From CAWCWN01 sp963799245 (GTDB taxonomy: Bacteria > Chloroflexota > Ktedonobacteria > Ktedonobacterales > Ktedonobacteraceae): a DNA stretch of 64,000 nucleotides. The translations under genes and the position numbers were made by a program. This document shows, piece after piece, positions 50,334-59,364 of the stretch. Below the pieces are notes generated by a model, which saw nothing but the letters and a program-made list of their open reading frames with translations, ran no database searches and had not been told where the DNA came from. Position 1 is the stretch's first letter. The number at the start of each line of letters is the position of its first letter. The DNA is taken from contig CAWCWN010000003.1 in assembly GCA_963799245.1 (NCBI GenBank), positions 1,922,001 to 1,986,000 on the forward strand, written 5' to 3'.

Positions 50334-51773
50334 CTGTCTTTTATACACAATTTACAAACGGAGATGAAAAGCCAGATGAACGCCCTCCAGCAGCGTTTGG
50401 ACGCGAAGCCAGCCCTTCCACAGGGTTTTCCAACCGGGAGGACCATCGCCATGGCGGGCCAAATAGCCCCCCATCTGGGCAACGGCCTTCCAGAAGGCTT
50501 CTGTGGTCATGCACGCGGGCACCTGACCGGTCTGAGCGGCAACAATGGCGAGCAAGTCGGCATCGAGGACCTCGCAAGCGGGACGCTCAGGTTCTCGACG
50601 TGCAAGGTCTCGCAGGTGCAGCAAACGGACTGCCAGCGGCGACAACAAGCCCAACAAGCGGATCAAGCGGGCGGCGGTCTGCACCTGGCGCTCTTCGAGA
50701 CGACATCCAGTTTTGAGACACTGGTGATAGTCTTCCACGACCCAGCGGTGTTCATACCACCCCACCCGCTCCCAGGCCTGCTCGAGCGTCGTCGTGGGGA
50801 CCGAGGTCAACAGAATCCATTCCAAGGGCTCTTCTCCGGCAGGCGTCTGCTCTTCCCACACCCGAATGGCCCATACCTCCAGCGGTTCATTGCTGAACCG
50901 CTTCTCGAAGCGAGGCGCCAACACGGTCAAGGTGCCAAAGGCGAGCTGCACCACCGTCGAGCGAGCCGTTCGTCCATGGCTGGCAGGCACCTGGAACGGT
51001 CGGCTGGCTTGCGCAGGCCAAGTGCGCACCTCATCGAGCAGATACCTTTGCCCTCCCTCTTCTGGCTCGATCCGTCGCTTCTCACATGCTCGCACCAGAA
51101 AATGGGTCTGCGTGGCTCGGCAGGCCTGAAAGAACGGAAACAGATCGGCGCCGCGATCTCCGACATGCACGATGGTGGTCTCGGGGGGAAAGCTTCCCAG
51201 GCGCGTGACCTGGCGCATCCAGACATCGGTCTCTCGTTCAGTTCGCTGTCGGCGCTTGCTTCGCGTTTCTGCCGCTGGGGCTGCTTGTGCGTACAAACGG
51301 CTCTTGCATCGCGCATCCCAGCACCTCGCCGCTCTCCGGCAAGACGGCCAGCACCGTTTGCAGATACAGCCCTCGTCCTCGCTCATTGCCGACCTGGCCC
51401 AAGCCCTTGGTTTTGGGATGATGGCTCAAGTCCACTTCGCTAGTGTCCTGCACCAGCAGCACGAGGGGTCTCCTCTCAATCTGTTCGCGGGTCTGTTGCC
51501 AATGAGGCTGCATCAGCGCCTCAAAGGTCACATCGTCTTCATCCAGCAGGCGGTACAAGGCCATCGTCTCTTTCCAGGTCTGCATTTGGGCTGGCAAGGA
51601 CGCCGAAGCATTCTCGGCCATGCGCGTGGCCGCTTTCACGGTTCGTGCTGTTCGCCGAATATCCTTGAGCTTGCTCGCTCCAAAGGTCTTTTTCGCCCAG
51701 CATTCTGCGTCCAGAAGGTCTTGTGTGTTCATCTTCCTATTTTAGCAGCTTGTTAAATGTGTATAAAAGACAG
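50334..51773 (-). mobile_element. IS4-family (IS50/Tn5-like) insertion sequence
   Basis: A 1440-base element with 16-base perfect terminal inverted repeats CTGTCTTTTATACACA, close to the Tn5 end CTGACTCTTATACACA. The flanking 9-mers CTTCTAGGC and CCTAAAGGC are similar but not identical, so the target duplication is imperfect or absent. It splits the left-end hairpin of the IS605 element. Confidence 0.88.
50352..51732 (-). pseudogene. IS4-family transposase with one frameshift
   Basis: The N-terminal part (51732 to about 51290) has WAKKTFGASKLKDIRRTART and the first Asp in LVLLVQDTSEVDLSHH. The C-terminal part (about 51300 to 50352) has the second Asp in IVHVGDRGADLFPFF and the IS4 Y-R-E-K motif YEHRWVVEDYHQCLKTG. 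A single one-base shift near 51290, within GCACAAGCAGCCCC, separates them; the joined sequence would read EPFVRT-QAAPAAETRSKRR. It could be decay, a sequencing error, or less likely a programmed frameshift. Confidence 0.82.
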
Positions 51774-51806
51774 CCTAAAGGCGAGGGGAATGCGCCGCCC
51801 TTATCT

Positions 51807-52265
51807 TCAATAGACACCTCCCAGCTTGCGGTGATCCCAGGAGACGATCTCCAGCGGTTGCACAAAAATGGCGACACGCTTCGGCGCCTGTGCCTCGATC
51901 ATAGGACGTGTATGTTCATTGAGCGGTCCGGTATGACGCTCCCAGATGGCCTCACCCAGGCGCTGCACCGTCTCGCGCTCGTCACTTAGCACCGCTCGTC
52001 CTTTGATCTGTACGCCGCGCAATTCATCGTAACGCGTTCCCGCCTCAACCAGGCAGCTCAGCCGGGGGTCACGCCTCAGGTTGACCACCTTCTGCGACCT
52101 GGCATACGTCCAGAAGGCAATCTGGTTATCGCTGAACACATACCACATCGCCACCAGGTGGGGAAAGCCATCGTGATCAAGCGTGGCAACCTGCAGGGTG
52201 CGCTCCTCTGCTAGAAAGGTGCGTATCTCTTCCGCGCTCATACGGATCATATCTCGACGGCTCAT
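51807..52265 (-). CDS. PPOX-class (F420/FMN-dependent) oxidoreductase
   Basis: A 152-residue split-barrel flavin/F420-binding protein: MSAEEIRTFLAEERTLQVAT, HDGFPHLVAMWYVFSDNQIA and FWTYARSQKVVNLRRDPRLS. This is the pattern of PPOX-class F420-dependent proteins in Chloroflexota and actinobacteria. Substrates vary from biliverdin to other small molecules and cannot be predicted. The ATG has GAAGGAGAAGC upstream. A run of nine CCTC repeats (GGGA-type on the coding strand) lies about 28 bases ahead of the start. Confidence 0.83.
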   Translation of the reverse strand: MSRRDMIRMSAEEIRTFLAEERTLQVATLDHDGFPHLVAMWYVFSDNQIAFWTYARSQKVVNLRRDPRLSCLVEAGTRYDELRGVQIKGRAVLSDERETVQRLGEAIWERHTGPLNEHTRPMIEAQAPKRVAIFVQPLEIVSWDHRKLGGVY

Positions 52266-52292
52266 ATGCTTCTCCTTCGTTATGCTTGCATT

Positions 52293-52328
52293 CCTCCCTC
52301 CCTCCCTCCCTCCCTCCCTCCCTCCCTC
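52293..52328. repeat. Tetranucleotide repeat (CCTC)9
   Basis: Nine uninterrupted CCTC units, reading GAGG on the minus strand. The minus strand therefore has nine GGG runs separated by one base, a strong G-quadruplex pattern, just upstream of the PPOX gene start. Confidence 0.9.
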
Positions 52329-52575
52329 TCCCCGACAGTATCGCCTATAGACGTTAAATTGGCAATACCTCTAGACGTTTTCCCGTTGGCAGCATCTCCG
52401 CCGCTTTGCGGTGCGCGGGAAGCGGCAGCAGTGCTGATAAAGAAAATGAGAGGCAAACACTTGTGTGCTCGCTTGATGTGACAATTAATTATACTTCGCA
52501 TTGTCTCACGGAGAACCGATCTCTGGTGAGTCAATTCGATGTCAATGCTTAAAAAGCGCCGGGGCACGGCATGCG

Positions 52576-52604
52576 TTGACGCTCCTCGCACTCTGTGCTA
52601 CACT
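52576..52604 (+). promoter_or_regulatory. Promoter of the ferredoxin gene
   Basis: TTGACG (52576-52581) and TACACT (52599-52604) with a 17-base spacer. Transcription would begin near 52611, giving a leader of about 60 bases. Confidence 0.6.
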
Positions 52605-52619
52605 CTGACCAGAATATTT

Positions 52620-52644
52620 GCCATTTGCCTGCAAATGGCTTTTT
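52620..52644 (+). terminator. Attenuator-like hairpin in the ferredoxin leader
   Basis: Perfect 9-bp stem GCCATTTGC/GCAAATGGC with a CT loop, directly followed by TTTTT (52640-52644). It lies between the promoter and the GTG start, so transcription must read through an intrinsic-terminator shape to express the gene. Confidence 0.6.
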
Positions 52645-52672
52645 GTTCATCTTTCATGCGGAGGACAAATTT

Positions 52673-52978
52673 GTGCCAACCATTACATTTGTACGGGAAA
52701 ATAAACAGGTTGAAGTGCCGGCGGGCGATAGTGTGCGTTATCCAGCTCTGGAGAACGATGTGCCCGTCTATTGTGGCATTTATAAATTTGCCAACTGCCA
52801 CGGTAATGGCTTATGCGGTACCGATCGCGTAGCGGTTTCTCCCTCGACCAATACCAACACCCTCACTTTTATGGAGAAGTTCTGGTTGCGGGGCGACCTC
52901 AAGAAAAATCCAAATATGCGTCTTGCCTGCCAGGTAGAGGTCCTGGGTGATGTGACGGTCGATACGCAGTGCAAATGA
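52673..52978 (+). CDS. Atypical 2Fe-2S ferredoxin-like protein
   Basis: A 101-residue plant-type 2Fe-2S ferredoxin fold: ITFVRENKQVEVPAGDSVRY, the cluster loop NCHGNGLCGTD and NMRLACQVEVLGDVTV. The usual C-x5-C-x2-C-xn-C set is incomplete. Cys42, Cys48 and Cys86 are present, but the third ligand is Asp51. An extra Cys34 lies just upstream (PVYCG) and could substitute. Ferredoxins carry electrons for redox enzymes; cluster type and potential here are uncertain. GTG 52673 has GGAGG 8 bases upstream. Expression appears controlled by a leader hairpin. Confidence 0.78.
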   Translation: MPTITFVRENKQVEVPAGDSVRYPALENDVPVYCGIYKFANCHGNGLCGTDRVAVSPSTNTNTLTFMEKFWLRGDLKKNPNMRLACQVEVLGDVTVDTQCK

Positions 52979-53028
52979 GCCTTGATGGCGGCAAGGAGCT
53001 ACCAGGCCCCTTGCCGCCATCAAGGCTC
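52977..53028 (+). terminator. Strong terminator after the ferredoxin gene
   Basis: Perfect 20-bp stem (52977-52996 with 53009-53028, GAGCCTTGATGGCGGCAAGG and its complement), followed by TTCTCTT. The stem starts within the ferredoxin stop codon. Confidence 0.8.
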
Positions 53029-53101
53029 TTCTCTTAGAAATCCCCCTGAATGAGCCGCTGGCTGAAATTACATGGCATATAGCGGCGATGCTCACCATCT
53101 T

Positions 53102-54024
53102 TTAGCGCACAACAAAGTACAGGCGGATTGCCAGCTGGTTGTTCCAATAGAGTTCCACTTTGCCCTCGGCGGGTACAGCATATGCCACCTGCGCGCGGCC
53201 GTAGATACCGGTGCTGACCTTCTGGGGAGCGCTTGACTGGTAGAGCGCTCCATTAGTATACCAGTTGATGACCACGAACCCCGGTGTTTTGGGTGGGTGA
53301 ACGCTATAGGTAAGGTAGATGGGCTGGTTGGGCTTAAAAACGGTGTCCGTTCTGTCGCCACCCCCTGAGAATTGATGCTGGCCGTGGTCGTGGCCGAGCT
53401 GATGATAGTATATGCCGGGCCTGTTACCTGGGTTGTCGGCGGATCTGGCAGCGTCGCAGCGCTGCTCGGCTTGAGGTTTGTGGGAGGCACAAAACCCACA
53501 AGATGTCCCAACGAGCTTAACTTACCGCTGGCCCTGGCGTAGTAGCCCGCACCTGTGCAGAGGAGAAGCGTAACGATCAGGACGCTCAGCAGCCCGCTGA
53601 TGACGCGATAATGCGGTATGATGGGCCGTGGATTGGTGTACATCGGTGGGACATAGACGGCCTCCTCCGGCAAAGCGGGGGGCATGACATTGATATTCTG
53701 TGCCGGCAGGGGTATCAAAGCGTTACTGCTCGTCTGAAATAGCGCCTGCTGCCCTTGATAGGGCACTGGCAGGAGTGAGGGCGCCTGTTGCTCTGTTTGC
53801 GGCTGTGGTTGTTGAGGCTGGAAAAGGGGCCCTGAAACTGGCTGTCCCTGGTTGTTCACCTGCATTGGCGAGTACAACGTCCCACTATTTGCCCATTGTG
53901 GCGCAGGTGTGTACACTCCAGGGGTAGCATGCTGTGCCTGGCCAAGCAGTGGTGATGGCGCGCCACAGCGCGGGCAGGGCGCTTCATTATCTAGTCGAGC
54001 CGTATTGCAAAATGTACAGAGCAT
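53102..54024 (-). pseudogene. Zinc-ribbon membrane-anchored protein with a frameshift
   Basis: The N-terminus is a zinc ribbon (MLCTFCNTARLDNEAPCPRC). A Pro/Gln-rich linker of about 110 residues and one transmembrane helix (about 143-165, VISGLLSVLIVTLLLCTGAG) follow. The native C-terminal domain is in another frame: TDTVFKPNQPIYLTYSVHPP, then FVVINWYTNGALYQSS and ELYWNNQLAIRLYFVV, ending at TAA 53102. One extra base in the C-run 53361-53365 would join them. Uncorrected, the frame ends at 53092 with a nonsense tail. Probably an envelope protein of unknown function; the frameshift may be a homopolymer error. Confidence 0.68.
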
Positions 54025-54316
54025 TGTTGTTCATTCACCTTCGTCATTGGACCTACATTGTCAACTTTTACCTGTCTTATGCTTTCAAGGTAACATTGAC
54101 ACGTGCCAGGGTCAAGTCTCGTCGGCCTGTGTAGGGCAAAAAGGCTATGTTCAGGATATATAAACGTATATCAACCTGTCATCTGCAGGCAAAAACGCGC
54201 TGTGGAGCTTAGCGACTTGAATCGTTTTCATGAGCGTGTTACCATTGTGGAGAGAGGTAAACTGCTGCAATCATTGTCTTTATTGCATCCTACCTGTTTG
54301 CCTCTCAAATTTTATC

Positions 54317-54556
54317 ATGGCAGAAACACAAGAACAATGGTACAATCGCCAGGCAATTGAACAGCTGGCCCAGCATATTCCATTTGAGCGGGATACTGCC
54401 AGTAAAGCAGAGCAGATCGAGATGCTGCGCGGCCTTGTATTGCGCTATGGTCGGGCAATGGATCCTGAGATGTTTGGTTTTGAGGCGCGCAATGAGCTGC
54501 AGCGCCTGGATTTGTGGCATCGCATCGGCCCACTTTCCGGGGAAGATGACTCCTAG
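54317..54556 (+). CDS. Hypothetical small protein
   Basis: A 79-residue soluble, acidic, helical protein: MAETQEQWYNRQAIEQLAQH ... EMLRGLVLRYGRAMDPEMFG. ATG 54317 is taken as start because upstream in-frame codons are not protein-like. It lies 63 bases ahead of the proline dehydrogenase gene in the same direction. No family is recognised. Confidence 0.55.
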   Translation: MAETQEQWYNRQAIEQLAQHIPFERDTASKAEQIEMLRGLVLRYGRAMDPEMFGFEARNELQRLDLWHRIGPLSGEDDS

Positions 54557-54619
54557 CTCTACCTGCCAGAAGAAAGAAAAGTTATTGCTACAAAGCGTTT
54601 ACTAATAAAGGGGGCGACG

Positions 54620-55528
54620 ATGCTCAGAGATACATTGCTGTATCTGGCTCAAAATGATAACCTGCGTGAATTCGTCGTCTCAAACCGCGCGACACGAGGA
54701 GCTTCGCGCCGCTTCGTTGCCGGCGAGAAATTAGACGAGGCGATCGAGGTCGCGCGCGCGCTCAATGCGGCCGGCATGCATGTCTCGCTTGACCATCTCG
54801 GCGAAAACGTCACGGTTGAACAGGAAGCGAAATCAGCTGCCCGTGACTATCGCGATATTCTCAATGCCATCAAAGTGAGCGACATCGATGCGAATATTTC
54901 CGTTAAACTGACCGCCCTGGGGCTGGATATCTCCCAGGAACTATGCGAACGGAATGTCAGCGATATCCTGGAATATGCTCAGGAGCGGCGGATTTTTGTG
55001 CGCATCGATATGGAAGGCTCGGCCTATACGGACCAGACGGTGGACATTACCGCGCGCATGCACAGGCAATTTGAACATGTTGGAACCGTGATACAGTCCT
55101 GTCTCTATCGTAGTAAGAACGATACCGAGCAGTTGATTGCGCAGGGTGTACATGTACGCCTGGTCAAAGGCGCATATAAGGAGCCAAAAACTCTCGCCTT
55201 TCAAAATAAAAGCGAGGTCGACCATAACTATGTACAACTTATGCTGCTGCTGCTCTTAAAAGGGAATTATCCGGCGCTGGCCACGCACGATGAGGCTATT
55301 ATCAACGCTGCCTGCAGATATGCGCGCGATCATGGCATCAGCAAGGATGCCTTTGAGTTTCAATTGCTGTACGGCATTCGACGTGACCTGCAGACGAAGC
55401 TGAAGCGCCAGGGCTATCATGTACGTGTCTACGTTCCCTATGGTTCCCAGTGGTATCCCTATCTCATGCGCCGCATGGCGGAACGCCCGGCAAACCTGGT
55501 CTTTGTTATGAGTAATGCCCTGCGCTAG
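54620..55528 (+). CDS. Proline dehydrogenase
   Basis: A 302-residue FAD-dependent proline dehydrogenase of the compact monofunctional type. Family motifs are NISVKLTALGLDIS, RIDMEGSAYTD, VRLVKGAYKEP, ALATHDEAII and FQLLYGIRRDLQTKLKRQGY with YVPYGSQWYPYLMRRMAERP, which bind FAD and substrate. It oxidises proline to pyrroline-5-carboxylate and feeds electrons to the membrane. ATG 54620 has AAGGGGGCGACG upstream. No pyrroline-5-carboxylate dehydrogenase gene is in the window. Confidence 0.93.
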   Translation: MLRDTLLYLAQNDNLREFVVSNRATRGASRRFVAGEKLDEAIEVARALNAAGMHVSLDHLGENVTVEQEAKSAARDYRDILNAIKVSDIDANISVKLTALGLDISQELCERNVSDILEYAQERRIFVRIDMEGSAYTDQTVDITARMHRQFEHVGTVIQSCLYRSKNDTEQLIAQGVHVRLVKGAYKEPKTLAFQNKSEVDHNYVQLMLLLLLKGNYPALATHDEAIINAACRYARDHGISKDAFEFQLLYGIRRDLQTKLKRQGYHVRVYVPYGSQWYPYLMRRMAERPANLVFVMSNALR

Positions 55529-55554
55529 CGCGTCTGTTGTGCGAAGGAGAGCCC

Positions 55555-56403
55555 ATGACCGCAGGCACAAACTACGCCGTCGCAGTAGGTGTAGCGGATA
55601 TCCGCCGCTCACCTGATCCGGCGTCAGAGTTAGTCACCCAGGCCCTCCTGAATACTGCGGCCCTGGCTGGCGAAATGCATGGCGCCTGGACGCATGTAAC
55701 CCTGCCAGACTATTCTGGCTGGATACGCACGGCCCAGCTGGAAGAACCTGTTGGCGGCAGCTTTTGCCAGGTGGGGGAGAACTGTCGTACGCCTTTATCG
55801 CTGCTGGCAGTCATCACAGGCACACATACTCCTCTGTATATTTCCAGGGAGGGTGACGACCTGCTGGGAATGGCCTACCTCTCCAGCGCACTGCCCCTGC
55901 TGGACACGTCGGCGGCGGAGCGGGTGCAGGTTGCCTTACCCGGAGAGCGTTGCGCCTGGCTGCGGCGCGACCAGGTTGCTGTGCGCTGGTCGGAGAATGT
56001 GTACCCTCAAGCATCGCCGCCAGTGATTACGGCCTGCGCGCGTGCCTTCCTGGATCGGCCGTACCTGTGGGGGGGGACAAGTTGGGAGGGCATTGATTGC
56101 AGCGGCTTCGTGCAGCTGTGCTACCGTATGGGAGGCAATATGCTTCCCCGTGACGCGGACCAGCAGCACGACTTTCTGACCTGCAGCGTGGGCCGCGAAG
56201 ATCTACAGGAAGGTGACCTGATCTTCTTTGGCAGCACAGAAATAACGCATGTCGCAATGGCCTTGAACGACCGCGAGTATATTCATGCCGAGGGCCAGAA
56301 CTATAATTGTGTCGTCGTCAATAGCTTTGATCGCGTGGCAGGGCATTATTACTACCCGCGCCTCGATGAGATTGTCTGGGCCATCAGGCGTGTGGTGGTT
56401 TGA
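55555..56403 (+). CDS. NlpC/P60 peptidase with SH3-like domains
   Basis: A 282-residue protein. Residues about 8-65 and 80-150 resemble bacterial SH3 domains (VGVADIRRSPDPASELVTQA). Residues 160-280 are an NlpC/P60 domain with catalytic Cys in WEGIDCSGFVQLCYRMG, His in STEITHVAMALND and the third polar residue in YIHAEGQN. These enzymes cut peptide bonds in peptidoglycan stems (gamma-D-Glu-diamino acid). No signal peptide is seen, so it may act on recycled muropeptides in the cytoplasm, as for YkfC-type enzymes. ATG 55555 has GAAGGAGAGCCC upstream. Confidence 0.87.
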   Translation: MTAGTNYAVAVGVADIRRSPDPASELVTQALLNTAALAGEMHGAWTHVTLPDYSGWIRTAQLEEPVGGSFCQVGENCRTPLSLLAVITGTHTPLYISREGDDLLGMAYLSSALPLLDTSAAERVQVALPGERCAWLRRDQVAVRWSENVYPQASPPVITACARAFLDRPYLWGGTSWEGIDCSGFVQLCYRMGGNMLPRDADQQHDFLTCSVGREDLQEGDLIFFGSTEITHVAMALNDREYIHAEGQNYNCVVVNSFDRVAGHYYYPRLDEIVWAIRRVVV

Positions 56404-56552
56404 CAAGTATCGCGCTGCTTGCTTTCTTGCGCCTGGGGGGCTATGCCGATGCCGCTTCCCACGAACGCAGCCTGGCGGCTTACCTGTGTCAGGAAGTGCT
56501 GAACTCTTTCGCTGAAGATGCTCTGCTATGGGTGCTCATCCTTGCGCAGTGA
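56400..56552 (+). CDS. Possible small protein coupled to the NlpC/P60 gene
   Basis: A 50-residue frame starting at TTG 56400, overlapping the upstream TGA: TSIALLAFLRLGGYADAASH then ERSLAAYLCQEVLNSF and ALLWVLILAQ. The composition is protein-like and helical. The overlap suggests coupled translation, but the TTG start has no separate ribosome-binding site. Confidence 0.3.
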   Translation: MTSIALLAFLRLGGYADAASHERSLAAYLCQEVLNSFAEDALLWVLILAQ

Positions 56553-57135
56553 GCAGCGCAGCGTTGCTGAAGTCATTGCGATGTCAGGGATATAGATATG
56601 TGGAAATACTACTTGCTGGTTATTATCCATGCGCTCGGTCTCTCCTGATAATTTTACACATGTTTGGCATTTTTGAAAGAAAGCACGGTGAACATGGGGA
56701 GCAGGCCTGCTGAGCTCAAAAAGCAAGAGAGCTGCTCAGCTTGTCTGATCAAGCCGCCTAAGAAGGGGTTTTCCTCTGTTCGTAAAGCTCAAGAAATAGC
56801 TTTTTTCTCTTTGTGCTTTCCATCCCATGTTCATGCGACGCATTTCTGCGCTTCCAGAACATGTGTAAAAGTGTCAGTGTCTCTCAAGGAGGCTACGCCA
56901 GTGGTCACGCGGCCGTCATGCTGGGCAATAATCTCATCGGTTGGATGGATTTCCAGAGAATAATTCATTCTCTAAATTATGTACGCTGCAGAGGCAAGAA
57001 AGGTGAAAATGTTTAACTACAGAGAAGAGCGCCGCCTTTGCAAGGAGAGGGCGAAGAGACAATCGCCTGGGACACCCTCTCAGTGCACCCCGCCAGGGGG
57101 ACAGGGTATAGGGAATACCTGAACGACTATAGGCA
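56553..57135. other. Intergenic region without recognised genes
   Basis: About 580 bases. Short open frames here do not resemble proteins and lack ribosome-binding sites. No tRNA, strong hairpin or repeat was seen. It separates the peptidase gene from the convergent CopC-CopD gene. Confidence 0.4.
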
Positions 57136-59127
57136 TTAGCGCTCTGCCATAGTGACGGTAAATGTTGCTGCTTGCGCGGGCTGGTGAGGACGCTGGATGG
57201 ATAAGTGGATGTTCCACAGGCCAGGCATTGTAAAAGTTGCCTGGCTGGCAAAAGTAGCGCTGTATACAGGATGCCCTGCCTTGAGAGTGGCCTGCGCTGT
57301 GCCCATGTCCATCACCTGCATATTGATGAATAGCTGTACCTGGGCATCTGTGACGGGCTGCGCATTCCGGGTATCCAGAAGTGTTACACTGACGGTGTTG
57401 GCAGAGTTGACGCGCCCAGGCAGCACCTGCAAGGTGATAGAGAGATCGCCGACCTGCCTGGTTTGCGCGCTGGGCGCCGCCGCCGCGGGGATTTGTGCCA
57501 CGGACGAGTAGTTGATGTCTGGGAAGACGACCGGGGGGGCATAGAAGGCCATCAAAGTGGCGCACAGAAGCACCGCGGCCCCCAACCAGGATATCGTGCT
57601 AAAGATGCGTTTTAGATGCCGGGCCGTTTGTTCCAGCGCCGACTGACGTGTCCGGCGCGCGGGCAGCTCAGCGTATACAACAGGCAGCAGCGCGGCCTGC
57701 CTCGCCAGCTTTGGGCGTAGCACAACGAGCGCAAGCGCGCTGAGCAGAATCATCACTATGATAAGCACGCTTTCTACCAGCAACGTTCGCCCGTAGGGAT
57801 CGCCCAGTAGCTGCTGGACGTTGCTCAAACTGCTTTCCGCCTCAAAGAGCCCGCTCACCAGCAATACACCCATGGCCCCGAGCACAAAGGGGTGATAGCG
57901 GCGCAGCAGGGACGTAAGAACCCCGGCGTTGGAATCTGGCTCAACCACTGGTAGGAGAGGCAATAACACGTAGCACAGGTACGCTACTCCCCCGAACCAT
58001 ATGCAGCGCGCTGTGAGGAATAACCAGTCGAGGATGATCGCGCTGATATGTGGCTGTGGTAGTTTGGCGGCATCGCCCGCCAGGGCGAGCGTCAGGATGA
58101 TAAGACCCGCCAGTAGCAGCTGGATCACGCTGTAGCCCCGCACTGAAGCGAGTGGTGAGAGAGGCTCTGATACGTTGAATTCGCTTTTCGCAGGGCTTTG
58201 CTCCTGGATAACCCGCTGGCGCATCTGCCCAAAACTGCTTGCGAATCTCGGGCTTTGTCTTACAGCACGCAGCTTTTCGCGCCGGCGTGTTGTCCACCAG
58301 AGCAGAGCCATGGCGCAGAGAATGAAGGCCAGACGCAGGAGCCAGAGATAGCCATAGGTCGTGGAGGTAAGGATCTGTGCGAGGACCACAAGGCTTATCC
58401 CCCCGCCGCCAAGAGTCTGCGATAACTGCGCGCCGCGCAGGATAAGCGTGATGATCTCTCCTACCAGGAGCCCCGTCAGGCAGAGCCACTGCAGTGGACG
58501 TGCCTGTTTGCTGGCGGAGGCAAGCAGGTTCGCGCCGCGCTCAACTCCTGGCAGAAGACAGCCCTCCCAGATGAGTATGCCTACCCAGAAGGTTAGCGCC
58601 ACCAGCACCAACCATTCCCAGGCAACTGCAAGCGCCCCGAGCAGATTTAGCTGGGGAGGAATGTTGCTTGTGCTCGGTCCTAAAATGGTCTCGCCTGGCA
58701 GACCGGCACTGGATTGTCCAACGTTAAAGCCGATGACACCCCGGGTCGTGTGACCGTCGATGCTGGCCAGGGCCGTCCAGCGCACCGTGTAACTTCCCTG
58801 CGGCAGCGAGGCGGGTGACTGCAAGGGCGTGTCAAGTTCGCGGGGATTGTTGCGTGCAATCCTACTGTGGCCCGCGTTCACTACACGCTCGTCGGGTGTA
58901 TAGACGTTGGCCTCACTGACCGGGCTGATTGCTGCATCAAAATAAATACGTACCACCTTAGGTGCCGCGCTTACCGTCGAGCCATCAACCGGATCAGAGC
59001 CGATCACGAAGGCATGTGCGAATGCTACCGGCTGCTGGAAGACGGCGACCACATAGAGAGAGAGTAGAAGAACAAGCAGATTCGCTGCTATACGCAGCAA
59101 GATCGGCGTCAAGCGTCGTTGGTACAT
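57136..59127 (-). CDS. CopC-CopD copper-resistance fusion protein
   Basis: A 663-residue membrane protein. After an N-terminal signal/anchor (residues about 10-36), a CopC domain starts at the mature histidine in AHAFVIGSDPVDGSTVSAAP and contains DGHTTRGVIGFNV. About eight transmembrane helices of a CopD domain follow (residues about 155-470). A second hydrophobic helix near 500 leads to a C-terminal YtkA-like beta domain of about 120 residues. CopC binds copper outside and CopD moves it across the membrane. ATG 59127 is chosen because AAGGAG lies 4 bases upstream; a TTG at 59142 precedes that site. Confidence 0.85.
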   Translation of the reverse strand: MYQRRLTPILLRIAANLLVLLLSLYVVAVFQQPVAFAHAFVIGSDPVDGSTVSAAPKVVRIYFDAAISPVSEANVYTPDERVVNAGHSRIARNNPRELDTPLQSPASLPQGSYTVRWTALASIDGHTTRGVIGFNVGQSSAGLPGETILGPSTSNIPPQLNLLGALAVAWEWLVLVALTFWVGILIWEGCLLPGVERGANLLASASKQARPLQWLCLTGLLVGEIITLILRGAQLSQTLGGGGISLVVLAQILTSTTYGYLWLLRLAFILCAMALLWWTTRRREKLRAVRQSPRFASSFGQMRQRVIQEQSPAKSEFNVSEPLSPLASVRGYSVIQLLLAGLIILTLALAGDAAKLPQPHISAIILDWLFLTARCIWFGGVAYLCYVLLPLLPVVEPDSNAGVLTSLLRRYHPFVLGAMGVLLVSGLFEAESSLSNVQQLLGDPYGRTLLVESVLIIVMILLSALALVVLRPKLARQAALLPVVYAELPARRTRQSALEQTARHLKRIFSTISWLGAAVLLCATLMAFYAPPVVFPDINYSSVAQIPAAAAPSAQTRQVGDLSITLQVLPGRVNSANTVSVTLLDTRNAQPVTDAQVQLFINMQVMDMGTAQATLKAGHPVYSATFASQATFTMPGLWNIHLSIQRPHQPAQAATFTVTMAER

Positions 59128-59364
59128 GCGACTCCTTGTCAATGACCGCTGGATTATGTGTGAACCTTTACGGATTGTACCTCAGTTGTACGCCGCTCGC
59201 AACATTTGCCTGCTGGTCGAAGTGCTGAGTGGTTTGATCAGCGGGGCGCGCCCTTTTAGCTCCAGAAGACAGACAGCAGGTGCGAGTTAGTCTGGTGAAC
59301 TTTGCTGAGGCGCCTCCTCATTGGTATAATAGATGATATAAACTACGTTCAAAAGAGCAAATAT

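Larger units (their letters stand above)
47855..51795 (-). mobile_element. Composite wreck of an IS605-type element
   Basis: A tnpA-tnpB element whose right end is marked by the hairpin TCCCGCCT-AA-AGGCAGGGA (47859-47877). Its left end has a split hairpin half CCCCTGCCTTCTAGGC (near 50318-50333) with the matching AGGCGAGGGG beyond 51773. It has been invaded by an IS66 (48002-49539), a mini-element (49551-49632) and an IS4/IS50-type element (50334-51773). Exact ends are uncertain. Confidence 0.65.

Noticed and set aside
50364..51443. Plus-strand open frame of 359 codons
   Set aside because: It mirrors the IS4-family transposase on the minus strand; the latter has the DDE and YREK motifs and lies between matching inverted repeats.
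50325..51782. Exact 9-base target duplication for the IS4-type element
   Set aside because: The flanking 9-mers CTTCTAGGC and CCTAAAGGC differ at three positions, so a clean duplication cannot be claimed, although the ends of the element itself are perfect.
52293..52328. CRISPR array
   Set aside because: The repeat is a simple tetranucleotide run without spacers; no CRISPR array or cas gene is visible anywhere in the window.
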